Origin: Dehalococcoidia bacterium | GTDB taxonomy: Bacteria > Chloroflexota > Dehalococcoidia > JACQUA01 | Assembly: GCA_030689845.1 (NCBI GenBank) | Contig: JAUYHV010000218.1 | Span: 1-31,678 of the forward strand | Reading direction: 5' to 3' | Length of the DNA: 31,678 nt | Shown here: in pieces, positions 7,405 through 16,144 of the stretch | Numbering within the stretch: position 1 is the first letter of the stretch | Layout: the number at the start of each line of letters is the position of its first letter | The notes under the pieces: model-generated | What the model was told of the DNA's origin: nothing | The model's input: only the letters and a program-made list of their open reading frames with translations | Database searches by the model: none | Made by a program: the position numbers and the translations under genes

Positions 7405-8634
7405 ATGCATGGACTAAAATATAGAGGAAGGATCATTATAACAATTTTGATGCTGGTCGCCCTTTTTACCCCTTTACTTCCCGGCGCAACACCGGCCCGG
7501 GCGCAGGAAGGTCCTGTAAGGGTCAGTTTGACGGAATTTGAGGTCCAGACGATAGACGGTAAAAATGCCGTCGCTCCCCTGATGGCCGGGTCCAGCTACA
7601 AGGTCCATTTCACCCTGGAGATCGCTCAGGGTGTTAAAGAGATAGTTTTTCTGGAGACGGACCTGTCATTATTCGGCTCCCAGTTCTGGGAACTGAAGGG
7701 GGATTACGCGGGCATTAACCCGAATACCTGGGCTCCGGGGCGAAGGCAAATCCAGTTCCGTTCCGAGCCGGGAAAAGCCAGCTTTATCCTTACGGGCATT
7801 GTCCCTTCCGATTTCACCACTCCCGAGCTTGTCCTTAAAGACAGCCTCGTGTCCCAGACGGCGCCGGTAATACAGGTTACTCCTACTCCTGTGCCGACGG
7901 CTGCTCCTACCCCCACTCCCACTGCCACCCCCAAACCAACGGGTACGGCTGTTCCCGGGGCTACTCCAACGGCGACCCCGAAACCAGCAACCTATTTGCC
8001 GGTACCTGGTTTTTCGGCCAAACCGGTAGCCCAACCCGTCTTATTTAACCCGGCGTCGAGTGTACCCGGACTCTTGCCTGGGTTTGAGGCTGCTGTCGAA
8101 GCTCCCAGGATACCGAAACTCCACCTGAGAAGGCCCATCACTTTACTGCATCTTACCCTGGCTTCCGGCGTCCTTTCTGAAACGAAGAGCATAGAAGTTA
8201 TTGACAAAGCTATTGAAAATTACACTATTATATTGAAAGAAAAACAGACCCTGCTCAAGGAACAGACGGGGGAACCCAAATACGTTGAATTGATTACAGG
8301 AGTGATCGCCAGGGCTCAGACCGTGGCGGACGAGGGCCATCCGGACCTCGCCATCGAGATATTGAATGAGATACCGAACAGGGGCTGGCCTCAATCTCCC
8401 CGGTCTTTGCTGATTGTATACGGCGGGGCGGGTCTTTTAGGAATACTGGCACTATTATTCTTCATGATGATGTTCAGGGCAAAAGGTGAAATAGGATATA
8501 CCAGGCAGGCCCTGGAGGATGAAGTCAAAAGGCTTGATATCATAAACATCAGAGCTAGCAGGCTCGGAGACAGGGGCCTGATTGATGAGTTAAAGAAAGC
8601 AAAAGAGGAATTAGAGAGGATATCAGGGAGGTAA
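7405..8634 (+). CDS. Exported single-pass membrane protein with Pro/Thr-rich linker, first gene of tubulin-like operon
   Basis: No family recognised. In 409 residues: a signal peptide or first TM (residues 9-33, ending GATPARA before Gln34), a beta-rich extracellular domain (about 36-150), a linker of alternating Thr/Pro/Ala (155-200, e.g. TPTPVPTAAPTPTP), a second, more helical domain (240-330), one strong TM (about 334-357, LLIVYGGAGLLGILALLFF) and a charged cytoplasmic helix (360-409) likely to form a coiled coil. Predicted topology: most of the protein outside the cell, tail inside. AAAGGCGG (7391-7398) precedes the ATG. The stop lies six bases before the tubulin-like gene, whose ribosome binding site overlaps this gene's end, so the two are tightly coupled. 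I infer a membrane receptor or anchor whose tail meets the cytoplasmic tubulin-like proteins. Confidence 0.8.
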   Translation: MHGLKYRGRIIITILMLVALFTPLLPGATPARAQEGPVRVSLTEFEVQTIDGKNAVAPLMAGSSYKVHFTLEIAQGVKEIVFLETDLSLFGSQFWELKGDYAGINPNTWAPGRRQIQFRSEPGKASFILTGIVPSDFTTPELVLKDSLVSQTAPVIQVTPTPVPTAAPTPTPTATPKPTGTAVPGATPTATPKPATYLPVPGFSAKPVAQPVLFNPASSVPGLLPGFEAAVEAPRIPKLHLRRPITLLHLTLASGVLSETKSIEVIDKAIENYTIILKEKQTLLKEQTGEPKYVELITGVIARAQTVADEGHPDLAIEILNEIPNRGWPQSPRSLLIVYGGAGLLGILALLFFMMMFRAKGEIGYTRQALEDEVKRLDIINIRASRLGDRGLIDELKKAKEELERISGR

Positions 8635-8640
8635 CCTTTT

Positions 8641-11334
8641 ATGGCAGAAACGGTAAAGAAGAGGGACTATGCTCCCCAGTTTATTGGCTTAGGCGGCACG
8701 GGTTGCGACATCCTGGCGTCAATTATCAGGAACAGGAAGCTGATTATGCCCATTCTAAGGCAAGAAGGGTTAAAAGTCACCTTTCTGGCTCTGGACGTAG
8801 CCAATTCCCAGATTGATGCCCTGCTGGAAGCTTATAATGACTTGCTGGAGGATTTAAAACAGCAGAACATTCCCCGGGACAGGATATTTTTAACTGCGAA
8901 GTCTGTTAAGTTTTCCAAGCCTGAGGCAATGTTTGAGTTCATAAGGAACTATCCCGATTACGTAAGCAAGGAGAATATAAAGTTCCCCAACGGGTTCAAG
9001 CCGTGGCTTAGTTCAGCATTGGACATACCTGACCTGGCGGGCGGTGTCGGGAGGAAGAGGTCGCTGGCCAAAGGGATATATCTTCAAAATTACTACATGC
9101 TCGGTTCTATTCGGGAACCCCTCGACGGGTTCATGGAGCATATGGTGGGCTCGACTGTTCAGCCGGCTATTTTTATTGTCTGGGGGCTAGGCGGTGGTTC
9201 GGGCTCCGGTATAGCTATGGATTTCTGCCGCCAGGTGAGGAGGAGGGTCGGCAGGGGTACACCTATCATGGGTTTCTGCGTTGCCCCATGCCCCGGGGAT
9301 GACCCGCCCGCCCGTGGCGCGTCTGCCTATGCTTCCCTCATGGAACTTAATTACCAGATAGAGAAAAGCGTTAACGATAATACTATTGCCAACTACGGCG
9401 AGTTTTACGAAAACCCTTTCAGCACCTTTTTCATGATACCCCTGGGACCCGCGGACAGCCAGGGGCGGGGACTTAAATATGCCCACCGCATCATAGACGA
9501 CGCCATAGGCGACATGCTTGTAAAAGGGCTGAACTTCGACCTCACCGATCTCCTTGGACAGGTGGGCTATAACGTGGACATGGGGAAAAAATGGCTGCAC
9601 ACGATTTGCACCATAAAAGTTTCCTACCCCGTGAGCGAGTTCATGGAATTGACCCGGAGTTACCTGGCGAGGATGGACAAGGTTCGGGTCCTGCGCAAGG
9701 AAAAGCAGGAAATCTTCTGGGGGGCCAAGGCTTCGGATACCGGCGGGTTGAAACGCACCCTCGACATATGTGTCAGAGACCTGGCAGAGATATACAGGAA
9801 GTGGCTCATCCAGAGGAACAGGTACGAGCCGGTCAAGTTCGAAGAGGACATGAAAAACCTCATTTACGAGGACAGGGCCATTGAAACTGATTTTATAGTG
9901 TATTTACGCGGCGCCCAGGCCTCGATTAAGGGACAGCTGAGCGACCTTTACCAGTCGGTCCGGGCTATCGGCATGGACGCGGCGGAGGGTACCCTGGAGT
10001 ACAGGATCAACCGCCAGTTAATGGAGTTCTACAATATCGCAATTGATTTACCCACCAAGTTTAACGAGTATTACACCAAGATACCCGACATGCTGGAAAA
10101 CCTGCCCAGCGACCTGATGACCACCCAGGCCCTTACTCCGACGCAGGTATTGCTTGTCAGGGATGTCATCGACCTGGCCGAAATGGTCGGACAGTACATG
10201 GACCAGCTGAAAAAATGGCTGGAATGCAAGAAATTGTCCGAGCACCTTATCCGGTTTTATGAATCCTCGGAAAAATCAGAGGAGCAGTCCCAGATTCTCA
10301 CCACCGTCCGCCGGATCGCCAATCCGGAGATAGTAGTCCTGTTTTCCCTGATTTCTTCCATGTTCAGTCCCCTCCAGACAGAGCTTAAGAACGTCGATGA
10401 GTACCAGACCAACCTGGTCAAAATACGGCGCATCCTGACCCTGGAAGAAGACGAAAAGAGGAAAATATGCAACCTCATTGATGAGCAAATCCTTACGGCA
10501 GGGAACGAAAAGAGGAGGCTGGAAAAGGAAAACAGGCAGATAAAGTTCTGGACAACTCCGGCAAAGAAACAGACCTTGTCCCGGCGCCTCGGTGACATCA
10601 AGCACAACCTGGAAATGTTACGGGTTAACCTCGAAGAGTCCAAGGACGAACTTGACAGGGTTACTGGTAAGATAAAAGAGTATTCCAACATCGAGAAGAA
10701 ATTCGATGTAAATTCGGACTACCGCCGCCTGCTCCCCGAGATCGGCGAGATGGCCAACAAGTATTATGACAAGAGAAACGAGATGGTCCGCGACCGGGGA
10801 TTTTACGACCGGACAGCGGAGCTTACCGAGGTAGAGCAACTCCAAATCGTACAAAGGATTCTAAAGGACGACGAGGCCGCCTTGAACCGGGAAAGCATTT
10901 TGAATGAGATAGTTGACAGGGCTCATTTAAGGCGTTACGTCGTCAGCGTGCTCAACCTGTTTAAGTCGACTGAAACCATCGGTCTCACCACTGATTACAA
11001 AACGGAATTCCTGTGGTTCACTGTCGTGGCTCCTCCGGGAATATGGAACAAGGAACTGGAACAGGATGTTCTCACATCCCTGGCAGGCTACGTGAAACAG
11101 GACGTTTCACGCAGCATATTTATTAGGCAAATAGAATCTGATGAACCCTGGGAGATCAGGTTTTTACTGGTGGCGGCAAATGCCTGGCCATCGGCCCTGA
11201 GCATGTATCCCGATATCAAGCAGGGATATGAGAGGGTGTCCAAGGCGGAGAGGGGACTGGCTCATTCCTACCTTTTGGAGCAGGGCATTTTAGCCGACGG
11301 AGTAAACCAGATTCCCCCGGCTGCCAAGTCCTGA
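8641..11334 (+). CDS. Large tubulin/FtsZ-like GTPase-domain protein (Tubulin_2-like)
   Basis: An 897-residue cytoplasmic protein. The first ~350 residues have tubulin-superfamily landmarks: a T1-like nucleotide loop FIGLGGTGCDIL (14-25), a T3-like loop LAGGVGRKR (132-140) and the tubulin signature GGGSGSG (184-190) after a hydrophobic strand (AIFIVWGL). A later stretch TDLLGQVGYNVDMGKKW can be aligned with the FtsZ T7 region and keeps Asn and the first Asp. This resembles the tubulin-like families annotated as Tubulin_2. From about residue 350 on, it is mostly helical, with a charged coiled coil (about 600-685), far longer than FtsZ (about 350-400). The end (about 760-890) is mixed alpha/beta. 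GGGAGGTAA lies ahead of the ATG. GTP binding and polymerisation are inferred, not shown. Confidence 0.85.
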   Translation: MAETVKKRDYAPQFIGLGGTGCDILASIIRNRKLIMPILRQEGLKVTFLALDVANSQIDALLEAYNDLLEDLKQQNIPRDRIFLTAKSVKFSKPEAMFEFIRNYPDYVSKENIKFPNGFKPWLSSALDIPDLAGGVGRKRSLAKGIYLQNYYMLGSIREPLDGFMEHMVGSTVQPAIFIVWGLGGGSGSGIAMDFCRQVRRRVGRGTPIMGFCVAPCPGDDPPARGASAYASLMELNYQIEKSVNDNTIANYGEFYENPFSTFFMIPLGPADSQGRGLKYAHRIIDDAIGDMLVKGLNFDLTDLLGQVGYNVDMGKKWLHTICTIKVSYPVSEFMELTRSYLARMDKVRVLRKEKQEIFWGAKASDTGGLKRTLDICVRDLAEIYRKWLIQRNRYEPVKFEEDMKNLIYEDRAIETDFIVYLRGAQASIKGQLSDLYQSVRAIGMDAAEGTLEYRINRQLMEFYNIAIDLPTKFNEYYTKIPDMLENLPSDLMTTQALTPTQVLLVRDVIDLAEMVGQYMDQLKKWLECKKLSEHLIRFYESSEKSEEQSQILTTVRRIANPEIVVLFSLISSMFSPLQTELKNVDEYQTNLVKIRRILTLEEDEKRKICNLIDEQILTAGNEKRRLEKENRQIKFWTTPAKKQTLSRRLGDIKHNLEMLRVNLEESKDELDRVTGKIKEYSNIEKKFDVNSDYRRLLPEIGEMANKYYDKRNEMVRDRGFYDRTAELTEVEQLQIVQRILKDDEAALNRESILNEIVDRAHLRRYVVSVLNLFKSTETIGLTTDYKTEFLWFTVVAPPGIWNKELEQDVLTSLAGYVKQDVSRSIFIRQIESDEPWEIRFLLVAANAWPSALSMYPDIKQGYERVSKAERGLAHSYLLEQGILADGVNQIPPAAKS

Positions 11335-11427
11335 ATTAATTACCCGGAAGGTTTATCGGCGGGCTGTTTTGCCGTCCGGCGGGCCTGGTACTACTAAAAA
11401 AAGTAATTGCTCAGACAGGGTATAAAC

Positions 11428-13764
11428 ATGGAGGGAAGTAGAATTGATTTCCTGAAGGAAGAAGAGCGGCTGCGCTCTATCCTTCTTCGCATCCTCATAG
11501 GCATTTTTATTGCCCTTGCCTCCTTTTTATTTTCTCTTGCCCTCCCATTCTATCCCACCTCTTTTGCCATAGTCCTGGCCCTGGCCGTAGGAGCACTGGC
11601 TTACCGGTCTCCTACCCTTTCCCTTGCCGTAATGTTTTTTATTAACATGCCCGGGTATCTTTACCAGGGCGGTTTTCATGTGGCTATCGTGGTGGTCGCC
11701 GGTTTGGTATTTTTCGCCGCAACCTTTACCTGCCTGTACCGGACCGGGGCCTGTCTCCCCGTAGCAGCCGGCGTGATAGCCGCCGGTTTGATGTTCACGC
11801 CGCTGTATTTCATGTCTATCCCCTTGCTTATAACCGTTATACTTTTCCGTGCCCGCGGCATTGGGACCGGCAGTCCCCTGGCCGCCCTGGTTTTCCTGGC
11901 TATCTATACTCCTTTTCTTGCAAGGGGCGCTGATTTAGACACTGCCTCCCAGGTAGTCCCCCTGTTTCAACAGGTTAATTTCCAACCGCAGCCGCCAATA
12001 TTTACCGTTGAACTGGCCGTTATATTCGACAAACTGAGGGCAGCCCCGGGAACTGACGTAGACCTGGCGAAATTCCTGGGAATTTATTACCTTTTTGTAA
12101 GGAACACCGATTTATCCGCGGCATTTACCACGACGCAGCCTGTAGGCAGGCTCCTCGGCCTCGTTCTGTACTTCATCATGATCTTCAGCATTTTTGTGGC
12201 TTTTATCACCCATTCCCTTTACCGCTGGCTTGAGGCCCAGGAGTTGGGAACCAGGTACCATCTCGAGTGGATAGGGCCCACTCTTTCCCTCGTCATTGCC
12301 GACGTTGCTTTTCTGGTGCCCATCTCTGTCCTTCAGGGGGGGTTTGCCTATACCACAACCCTGGATTCAAATACCGTCACCCTCATGATTGTTGCCACTA
12401 TGGGTATCGGGCTGGCTGGCTCGACCATTGAGTACTGGCTGAGGAGCAGGGACATGTCCCTGGAACTGCGGCAGAGGTTGAACAGGCTGCTCCCGCGCAT
12501 AGGGAGCATGAGCGGGGACCTCCAGGTAAAGCTTTCGTCAATACGGGGTTATGCCCAACAAATTGATTATTTCGATGAGGAGAAGATTCTCCAGAGCAGT
12601 AACCAGGAACTCGGTTATATCGAGGGTTCGGTGAACCAGATACCCTCGGGCGATCTCCAGGACAAGATTGGCTCTTTCGTCAAGCTGGAGCACGACCTCC
12701 AGGGTTCCAGCGAGAAATCAGAGCAAAAGTTGTTCCAGTATTATAAAGAAAACCTGGAACAATATTCTTCCTTTATCTCCCGCACCAGGGAATTCGGCCT
12801 GTTCGGGATGGAGGCGTTTACGGGCCTTTCGGTAAGCGAGTTATCTGCAATGGGCATCGAAAAGGCACTGAAGGAGCAGGAAAAGCTCAACGGAGCTTAT
12901 GAGAGGCTTGCCCGTTACCTGTTAGGTGTGGGCCAGGAGACTCACGTTCTTATTAACGAGGAAGTGGACCAGGAGTTCCAGCTCTTCGGACTGGATATCG
13001 CCCGGAACTATGTGGAAATCGGCCGCAGCCTGGAAGCCATTGATTCCATGCTCTCCGAGCTTTCCAATATGGGGAATATTCTGCACCAGGCAGCCCTGAA
13101 TCTTGCCCCCAGGATTACGGCCGTCATTAAAACCTGGGACGAAATAATAAGAGACGATGCTATTACGACCATGAGGATGGTGGGTAACGAGGGGCTTATT
13201 CAAACCCTGTTGTACCTGAAACCTACCCTGGATAAGATGATTGTGTCAGAACAGGGAGATAAGTCGTTTGCTATTCTAATACAGCTTGTTAAAGACATCA
13301 GGGAGCTTATAGATGTAACCGCATCAATAATTTCCCAGCTTCTCGAGATAATTTCCGACCGGGTGAAAATAATAGAAAGCAAGGTGCCCAGGGGTTTCGA
13401 CTGGGGGAAAAACGACCCGGTTGTTCACAGGCTGGAGGGAGTCCAGGAACAACTGAAAGCCAAACCCAAGGAAACTTCCCTGGCCAGCAGGCTGATGAAC
13501 ATCGAACTGGCCCTTCAGGCTATCGGGGAAGGGATCAGCCTGATAAGGCAATACGTTTTCGAGAACGAGTTTCTCATCAGTTACAGCAATATTCAATACC
13601 TTATCGGCGTTAAGCTGGAAAAGAACGACACGGTTTACGCGAAGGAGCTGCCGGTCAGGGAAAAATATGCCCACCGATATCTTGCCCTTTACGCCAGGAA
13701 CAACATCGACAAAGTAACCTTTGACAGCCACCGGAGCCTTATTACAACCCATACCGAGGGATAA
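11428..13764 (+). CDS. Polytopic membrane protein with long helical cytoplasmic domain, tubulin-like operon
   Basis: No family recognised. The ATG at 11428 (778 residues) is preferred over an in-frame TTG at 11407; it is preceded by a weak CAGGG. Roughly eight membrane segments occupy residues 19-336 (around 19-41, 45-75, 83-103, 109-140, 150-165, 242-262, 282-302, 316-336), with a probable extracytoplasmic loop at about 166-240. The remaining 440 residues are almost entirely helical, charged and heptad-like (e.g. MSLELRQRLNRLLPRI; LSELSNMGNILHQAA), as in a long cytoplasmic coiled-coil bundle. It lies 93 bases after the large tubulin-like gene; that gap contains a CGGCGGGC direct repeat. It is the obvious candidate for anchoring tubulin-like filaments to the membrane (inference). 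Confidence 0.78.
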   Translation: MEGSRIDFLKEEERLRSILLRILIGIFIALASFLFSLALPFYPTSFAIVLALAVGALAYRSPTLSLAVMFFINMPGYLYQGGFHVAIVVVAGLVFFAATFTCLYRTGACLPVAAGVIAAGLMFTPLYFMSIPLLITVILFRARGIGTGSPLAALVFLAIYTPFLARGADLDTASQVVPLFQQVNFQPQPPIFTVELAVIFDKLRAAPGTDVDLAKFLGIYYLFVRNTDLSAAFTTTQPVGRLLGLVLYFIMIFSIFVAFITHSLYRWLEAQELGTRYHLEWIGPTLSLVIADVAFLVPISVLQGGFAYTTTLDSNTVTLMIVATMGIGLAGSTIEYWLRSRDMSLELRQRLNRLLPRIGSMSGDLQVKLSSIRGYAQQIDYFDEEKILQSSNQELGYIEGSVNQIPSGDLQDKIGSFVKLEHDLQGSSEKSEQKLFQYYKENLEQYSSFISRTREFGLFGMEAFTGLSVSELSAMGIEKALKEQEKLNGAYERLARYLLGVGQETHVLINEEVDQEFQLFGLDIARNYVEIGRSLEAIDSMLSELSNMGNILHQAALNLAPRITAVIKTWDEIIRDDAITTMRMVGNEGLIQTLLYLKPTLDKMIVSEQGDKSFAILIQLVKDIRELIDVTASIISQLLEIISDRVKIIESKVPRGFDWGKNDPVVHRLEGVQEQLKAKPKETSLASRLMNIELALQAIGEGISLIRQYVFENEFLISYSNIQYLIGVKLEKNDTVYAKELPVREKYAHRYLALYARNNIDKVTFDSHRSLITTHTEG

Positions 13765-13780
13765 AATCAGAAGGAAATCC

Positions 13781-13828
13781 ATGCTAAAAAAACTGGGTAC
13801 AGGGATAATGATTAGTCCTGTGAGATGA
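13781..13828 (+). CDS. Possible 15-residue leader or small peptide
   Basis: ATG at 13781 follows a good AAGGAAA ribosome binding site, and the frame (MLKKLGTGIMISPVR) stops at 13828, one base before the next ATG. The downstream gene has only a weak ribosome binding site (GTGAGAT, 13820-13826), so this mini-ORF may load ribosomes by translational coupling. Too short for any homology argument. Confidence 0.3.
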   Translation: MLKKLGTGIMISPVR

Positions 13829-13829
13829 T

Positions 13830-14816
13830 ATGGAACATAAGATAATAATATCCGTAACAGATGTAAATTATCCCGGGGTTAAAAGGGGGGAACTGGAACT
13901 CACCGACGAGTTCATGCTCCTTTATAAAAAGGGCTTTCTCTTTTTCCCCCGGTCCCTGGTGAAACGTCTGCCCCTCAGCAGCATTGCAGACGTGCAACTG
14001 GCCAGGAACGGGGCGCTGGAGTTAGCGGGTACTGAAGAGGCTGAACGAAGTTTTAACTGGATAATGACGTTCGGCAGCATATACGAAGCTGAGAAGGTAA
14101 TGAAATATCTTGATACCTTCGTCCAGGAGCGGAAACAAAAAAAAGAGGAGGAGGAAAAGGAAAGGGCGGCCTGGGAGGCGGAGAAAGAGCGAAAAGAGAG
14201 GCTGGATTCATACAGGAGTTACATCGGAAGGACCCTGAAGGGCGCATGGGAGTTGAACCGCCATCTCTACAGGCTCTGCACGGCCACGTCCCAGGACAAC
14301 CGGGCTCTGCTTAAAGAGTCCAGTGAGGCCCTGGAACAGCATATTGAAGTCTTTTTCAAAGCCCAGGGACAGGACAGGGACATCAGGATACCTAACTTCA
14401 AGGAACTGGCTGAAAGGGGAGACATTGAAAGGCTGGAAAAAGGCGGAGTTTACCTGCTGGAATACGTAGGGCGCCTTCTGGGTAAGCATAACGACGGTGA
14501 CCTGGACGGGACCCTGGAGACTGAGGGCCTGCCCCGTCTGCCGGAATTGAAGTATTTTTATGTGTATACCGCCCTGGTGAGTGAAGTAGCCCTGCTCATG
14601 GGGCTGAATGAACCGGACGAATTATACAAGACCGCCTCGAAAATGGAGCTCATCGCCCCTATCGTGGAGGAGAAATTCGGGCTAAAAAAGGCCAGGGAAC
14701 TTGCCTCCTCACTCTTGCACCACACCAACCTCGAAGAGGTGGCTGCTATCCACCAGCAAATGGTTGCCGAGGTGGAAACATATTTTCAGCAACGCTGGGG
14801 GGATATAAATAGATGA
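13830..14816 (+). CDS. Probable PH-like domain protein with coiled coil, tubulin-like operon
   Basis: 328 residues, no signal peptide or TM, predicted cytoplasmic. Residues 1-95 have the strand-rich pattern ending in an amphipathic helix seen in bacterial PH/GRAM-like domains (ISVTDVNYPG, GELELTDEFMLLY, LPLSSIADVQL, then AEKVMKYLDTFV); this is a pattern judgement, not a search result. A highly charged stretch (98-128, QKKEEEEKERAAWEAEKERK) follows, then a helical C-terminal domain (130-328). It is preceded by a possible mini-ORF and overlaps the zinc-ribbon FtsZ-like gene by four bases (ATGA), so the two products are probably made together and may interact. It could be an adaptor between lipid or the polytopic protein and the tubulin-like GTPase. 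Confidence 0.72.
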   Translation: MEHKIIISVTDVNYPGVKRGELELTDEFMLLYKKGFLFFPRSLVKRLPLSSIADVQLARNGALELAGTEEAERSFNWIMTFGSIYEAEKVMKYLDTFVQERKQKKEEEEKERAAWEAEKERKERLDSYRSYIGRTLKGAWELNRHLYRLCTATSQDNRALLKESSEALEQHIEVFFKAQGQDRDIRIPNFKELAERGDIERLEKGGVYLLEYVGRLLGKHNDGDLDGTLETEGLPRLPELKYFYVYTALVSEVALLMGLNEPDELYKTASKMELIAPIVEEKFGLKKARELASSLLHHTNLEEVAAIHQQMVAEVETYFQQRWGDINR

Positions 14817-16105
14817 CAGAAATATCCTGTGTCAACGGGCATGTTAACCCTGTTGATAAGAAACAGTGCGCCATCTGCGGGCTTCCCCTGGTTGAATATA
14901 AAGAAGAGCTCGACCTTCTCCTGAAGAGGCTGAGGGGAAGGCTCCTGACCTTTGAATTTTCAGCAGAAAAAATATTCGTGGGCATCGGGACCGCCGGAAA
15001 GAAAATAATGGGCGGGTTTTCATCTGCAACCGTCCAAATTCCGCGGACGGTGTACCTCACCTTCGATTCCCCCCAGGAAAAGGCTCCCAGCCGGGTTAAG
15101 ACACCCCAGGGACGGGCAAAGGAATACACGTTTAAGGATTACCCCCCCGGGGGAGGCCTGTACTGTACCGTCGGCAGGAGGGTGTCCATGAAGGACGAGG
15201 GACTGGAACCCTTTTTACTTAATGCAGGCGTCAGCCAGGTAAAAGAAGGCCAGAATATCATCATAGTGGCTGCCATGGGCGGCGGCACGGGCAGCGGGGC
15301 GGGGCCTGTGATTGTTTCCCGGTGCAGGGAAATAAATCCCGAGGCCCATACGTTTGCCATTGCCATCACCCCCGCCAAAGCCGAGGCCAACCACAACCAT
15401 TTCAATGCCTATTACGGGATTTCTTCCCTTTTGAATTTTGAGGGGCAGCTTAACGTGGATGTCATCGTTGTTCTTAACTACGACGAATTGCAGCAGGTGA
15501 CGGGAGTGGGAATGCAGGGTGAGGAACTGAAGCTGGATGGGCTGGTTATAGCCCTGATGCAAATGCTGGGCCAGGACATAGGCCACTCCGGGGCCAGCAG
15601 GGTTGCCCGCCTTAGTGAAGGCCTGGGAGTCCAGGCTTACGTGCCCTGTTTGGGCGTGGGAAGAAGCATGGAGATTTTCGGTAGTTTAACCAATATACTG
15701 GAGAGCGCCTATCTCCTCCCTATGGCCCCTGTCGAAAAAGACAATATCCTGGTGGCCTACCTGCTCATCAGGATACCGGACAGGCTCTCCGATGTCCTTA
15801 CCGACACGGTAATTAACGAGAGGTTCGACAGCTGGGCCAAGGCTAAGTTCCCCAATTTGAAGGCCAGCCTGTGCCTGATTACGAGGCTGCAGGAGAGGAC
15901 CGACAGGGTTAGTGTTTGCGTTCTCCTCGGCGGCGATTCCCTCGACAACACCTTGCAGAACACCAAAAAAGGGTACCAGGAGTTTTTAACTTACCTGAAC
16001 AAGTCAGGCCAGATGGAAAAAGTCGGGCTTTATGACGATACCATCGAAACCCTGACGGCCAGCATGGACAATTACAATAATAACCTGCAGCGCCTGCGTT
16101 CCTGA
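14813..16105 (+). CDS. FtsZ/tubulin-like protein with N-terminal zinc ribbon
   Basis: 430 residues. Residues 1-25 hold a probable zinc site, Cys6, His10, Cys19 and Cys22 (SCVNGHVNP, then CAICG). A tubulin-fold domain follows: T1 loop VGIGTAGKK (57-65), the exact tubulin/FtsZ T4 signature GGGTGSG (156-162, preceded by IIIVAAM), a strand FAIAITP, and VIVVLNYDEL matching the FtsZ segment VIPNDKL. After the putative H7 helix, the T7 position reads IGHSGASRVARL and lacks the catalytic Asp residues of FtsZ (NxDxxD), so GTP hydrolysis on polymerisation may be impaired. It is not cell-division FtsZ: sequence and context both differ. It overlaps the PH-like gene by ATGA and has GGGGGGAT as ribosome binding site. 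Last gene of the operon. Confidence 0.85.
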   Translation: MTEISCVNGHVNPVDKKQCAICGLPLVEYKEELDLLLKRLRGRLLTFEFSAEKIFVGIGTAGKKIMGGFSSATVQIPRTVYLTFDSPQEKAPSRVKTPQGRAKEYTFKDYPPGGGLYCTVGRRVSMKDEGLEPFLLNAGVSQVKEGQNIIIVAAMGGGTGSGAGPVIVSRCREINPEAHTFAIAITPAKAEANHNHFNAYYGISSLLNFEGQLNVDVIVVLNYDELQQVTGVGMQGEELKLDGLVIALMQMLGQDIGHSGASRVARLSEGLGVQAYVPCLGVGRSMEIFGSLTNILESAYLLPMAPVEKDNILVAYLLIRIPDRLSDVLTDTVINERFDSWAKAKFPNLKASLCLITRLQERTDRVSVCVLLGGDSLDNTLQNTKKGYQEFLTYLNKSGQMEKVGLYDDTIETLTASMDNYNNNLQRLRS

Positions 16106-16114
16106 GAAGGGGTA

Positions 16115-16138
16115 GCACAGGCGCCCCTGCTGCCTGTG
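16115..16138. repeat. Dispersed stem-loop repeat, copy 1
   Basis: GCACAGGC (16115-16122), a nine-base loop, GCCTGTG (16132-16138), directly after the tubulin-like operon. The same element, with a six-base loop, recurs at 28875 and 31621. This copy has an altered loop (GCCCCTGCT). Confidence 0.65.
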
Positions 16139-16144
16139 AATATA

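Noticed and set aside
7225..7410. 61-codon minus-strand frame in the pyrF/tubulin-operon gap
   Set aside because: No ribosome binding site and no family resemblance; it covers the likely operon promoter.
7875..7990. Repetitive stretch resembling a repeat array
   Set aside because: It is the coding repeat for the Thr/Pro/Ala linker of the first operon protein, with no spacers or conserved DNA repeat; not a CRISPR.
14813..16105. Cell-division ftsZ
   Set aside because: Despite the GGGTGSG motif it has a zinc ribbon, a degenerate T7 loop, no FtsA-binding-type tail and no division-cluster neighbours.
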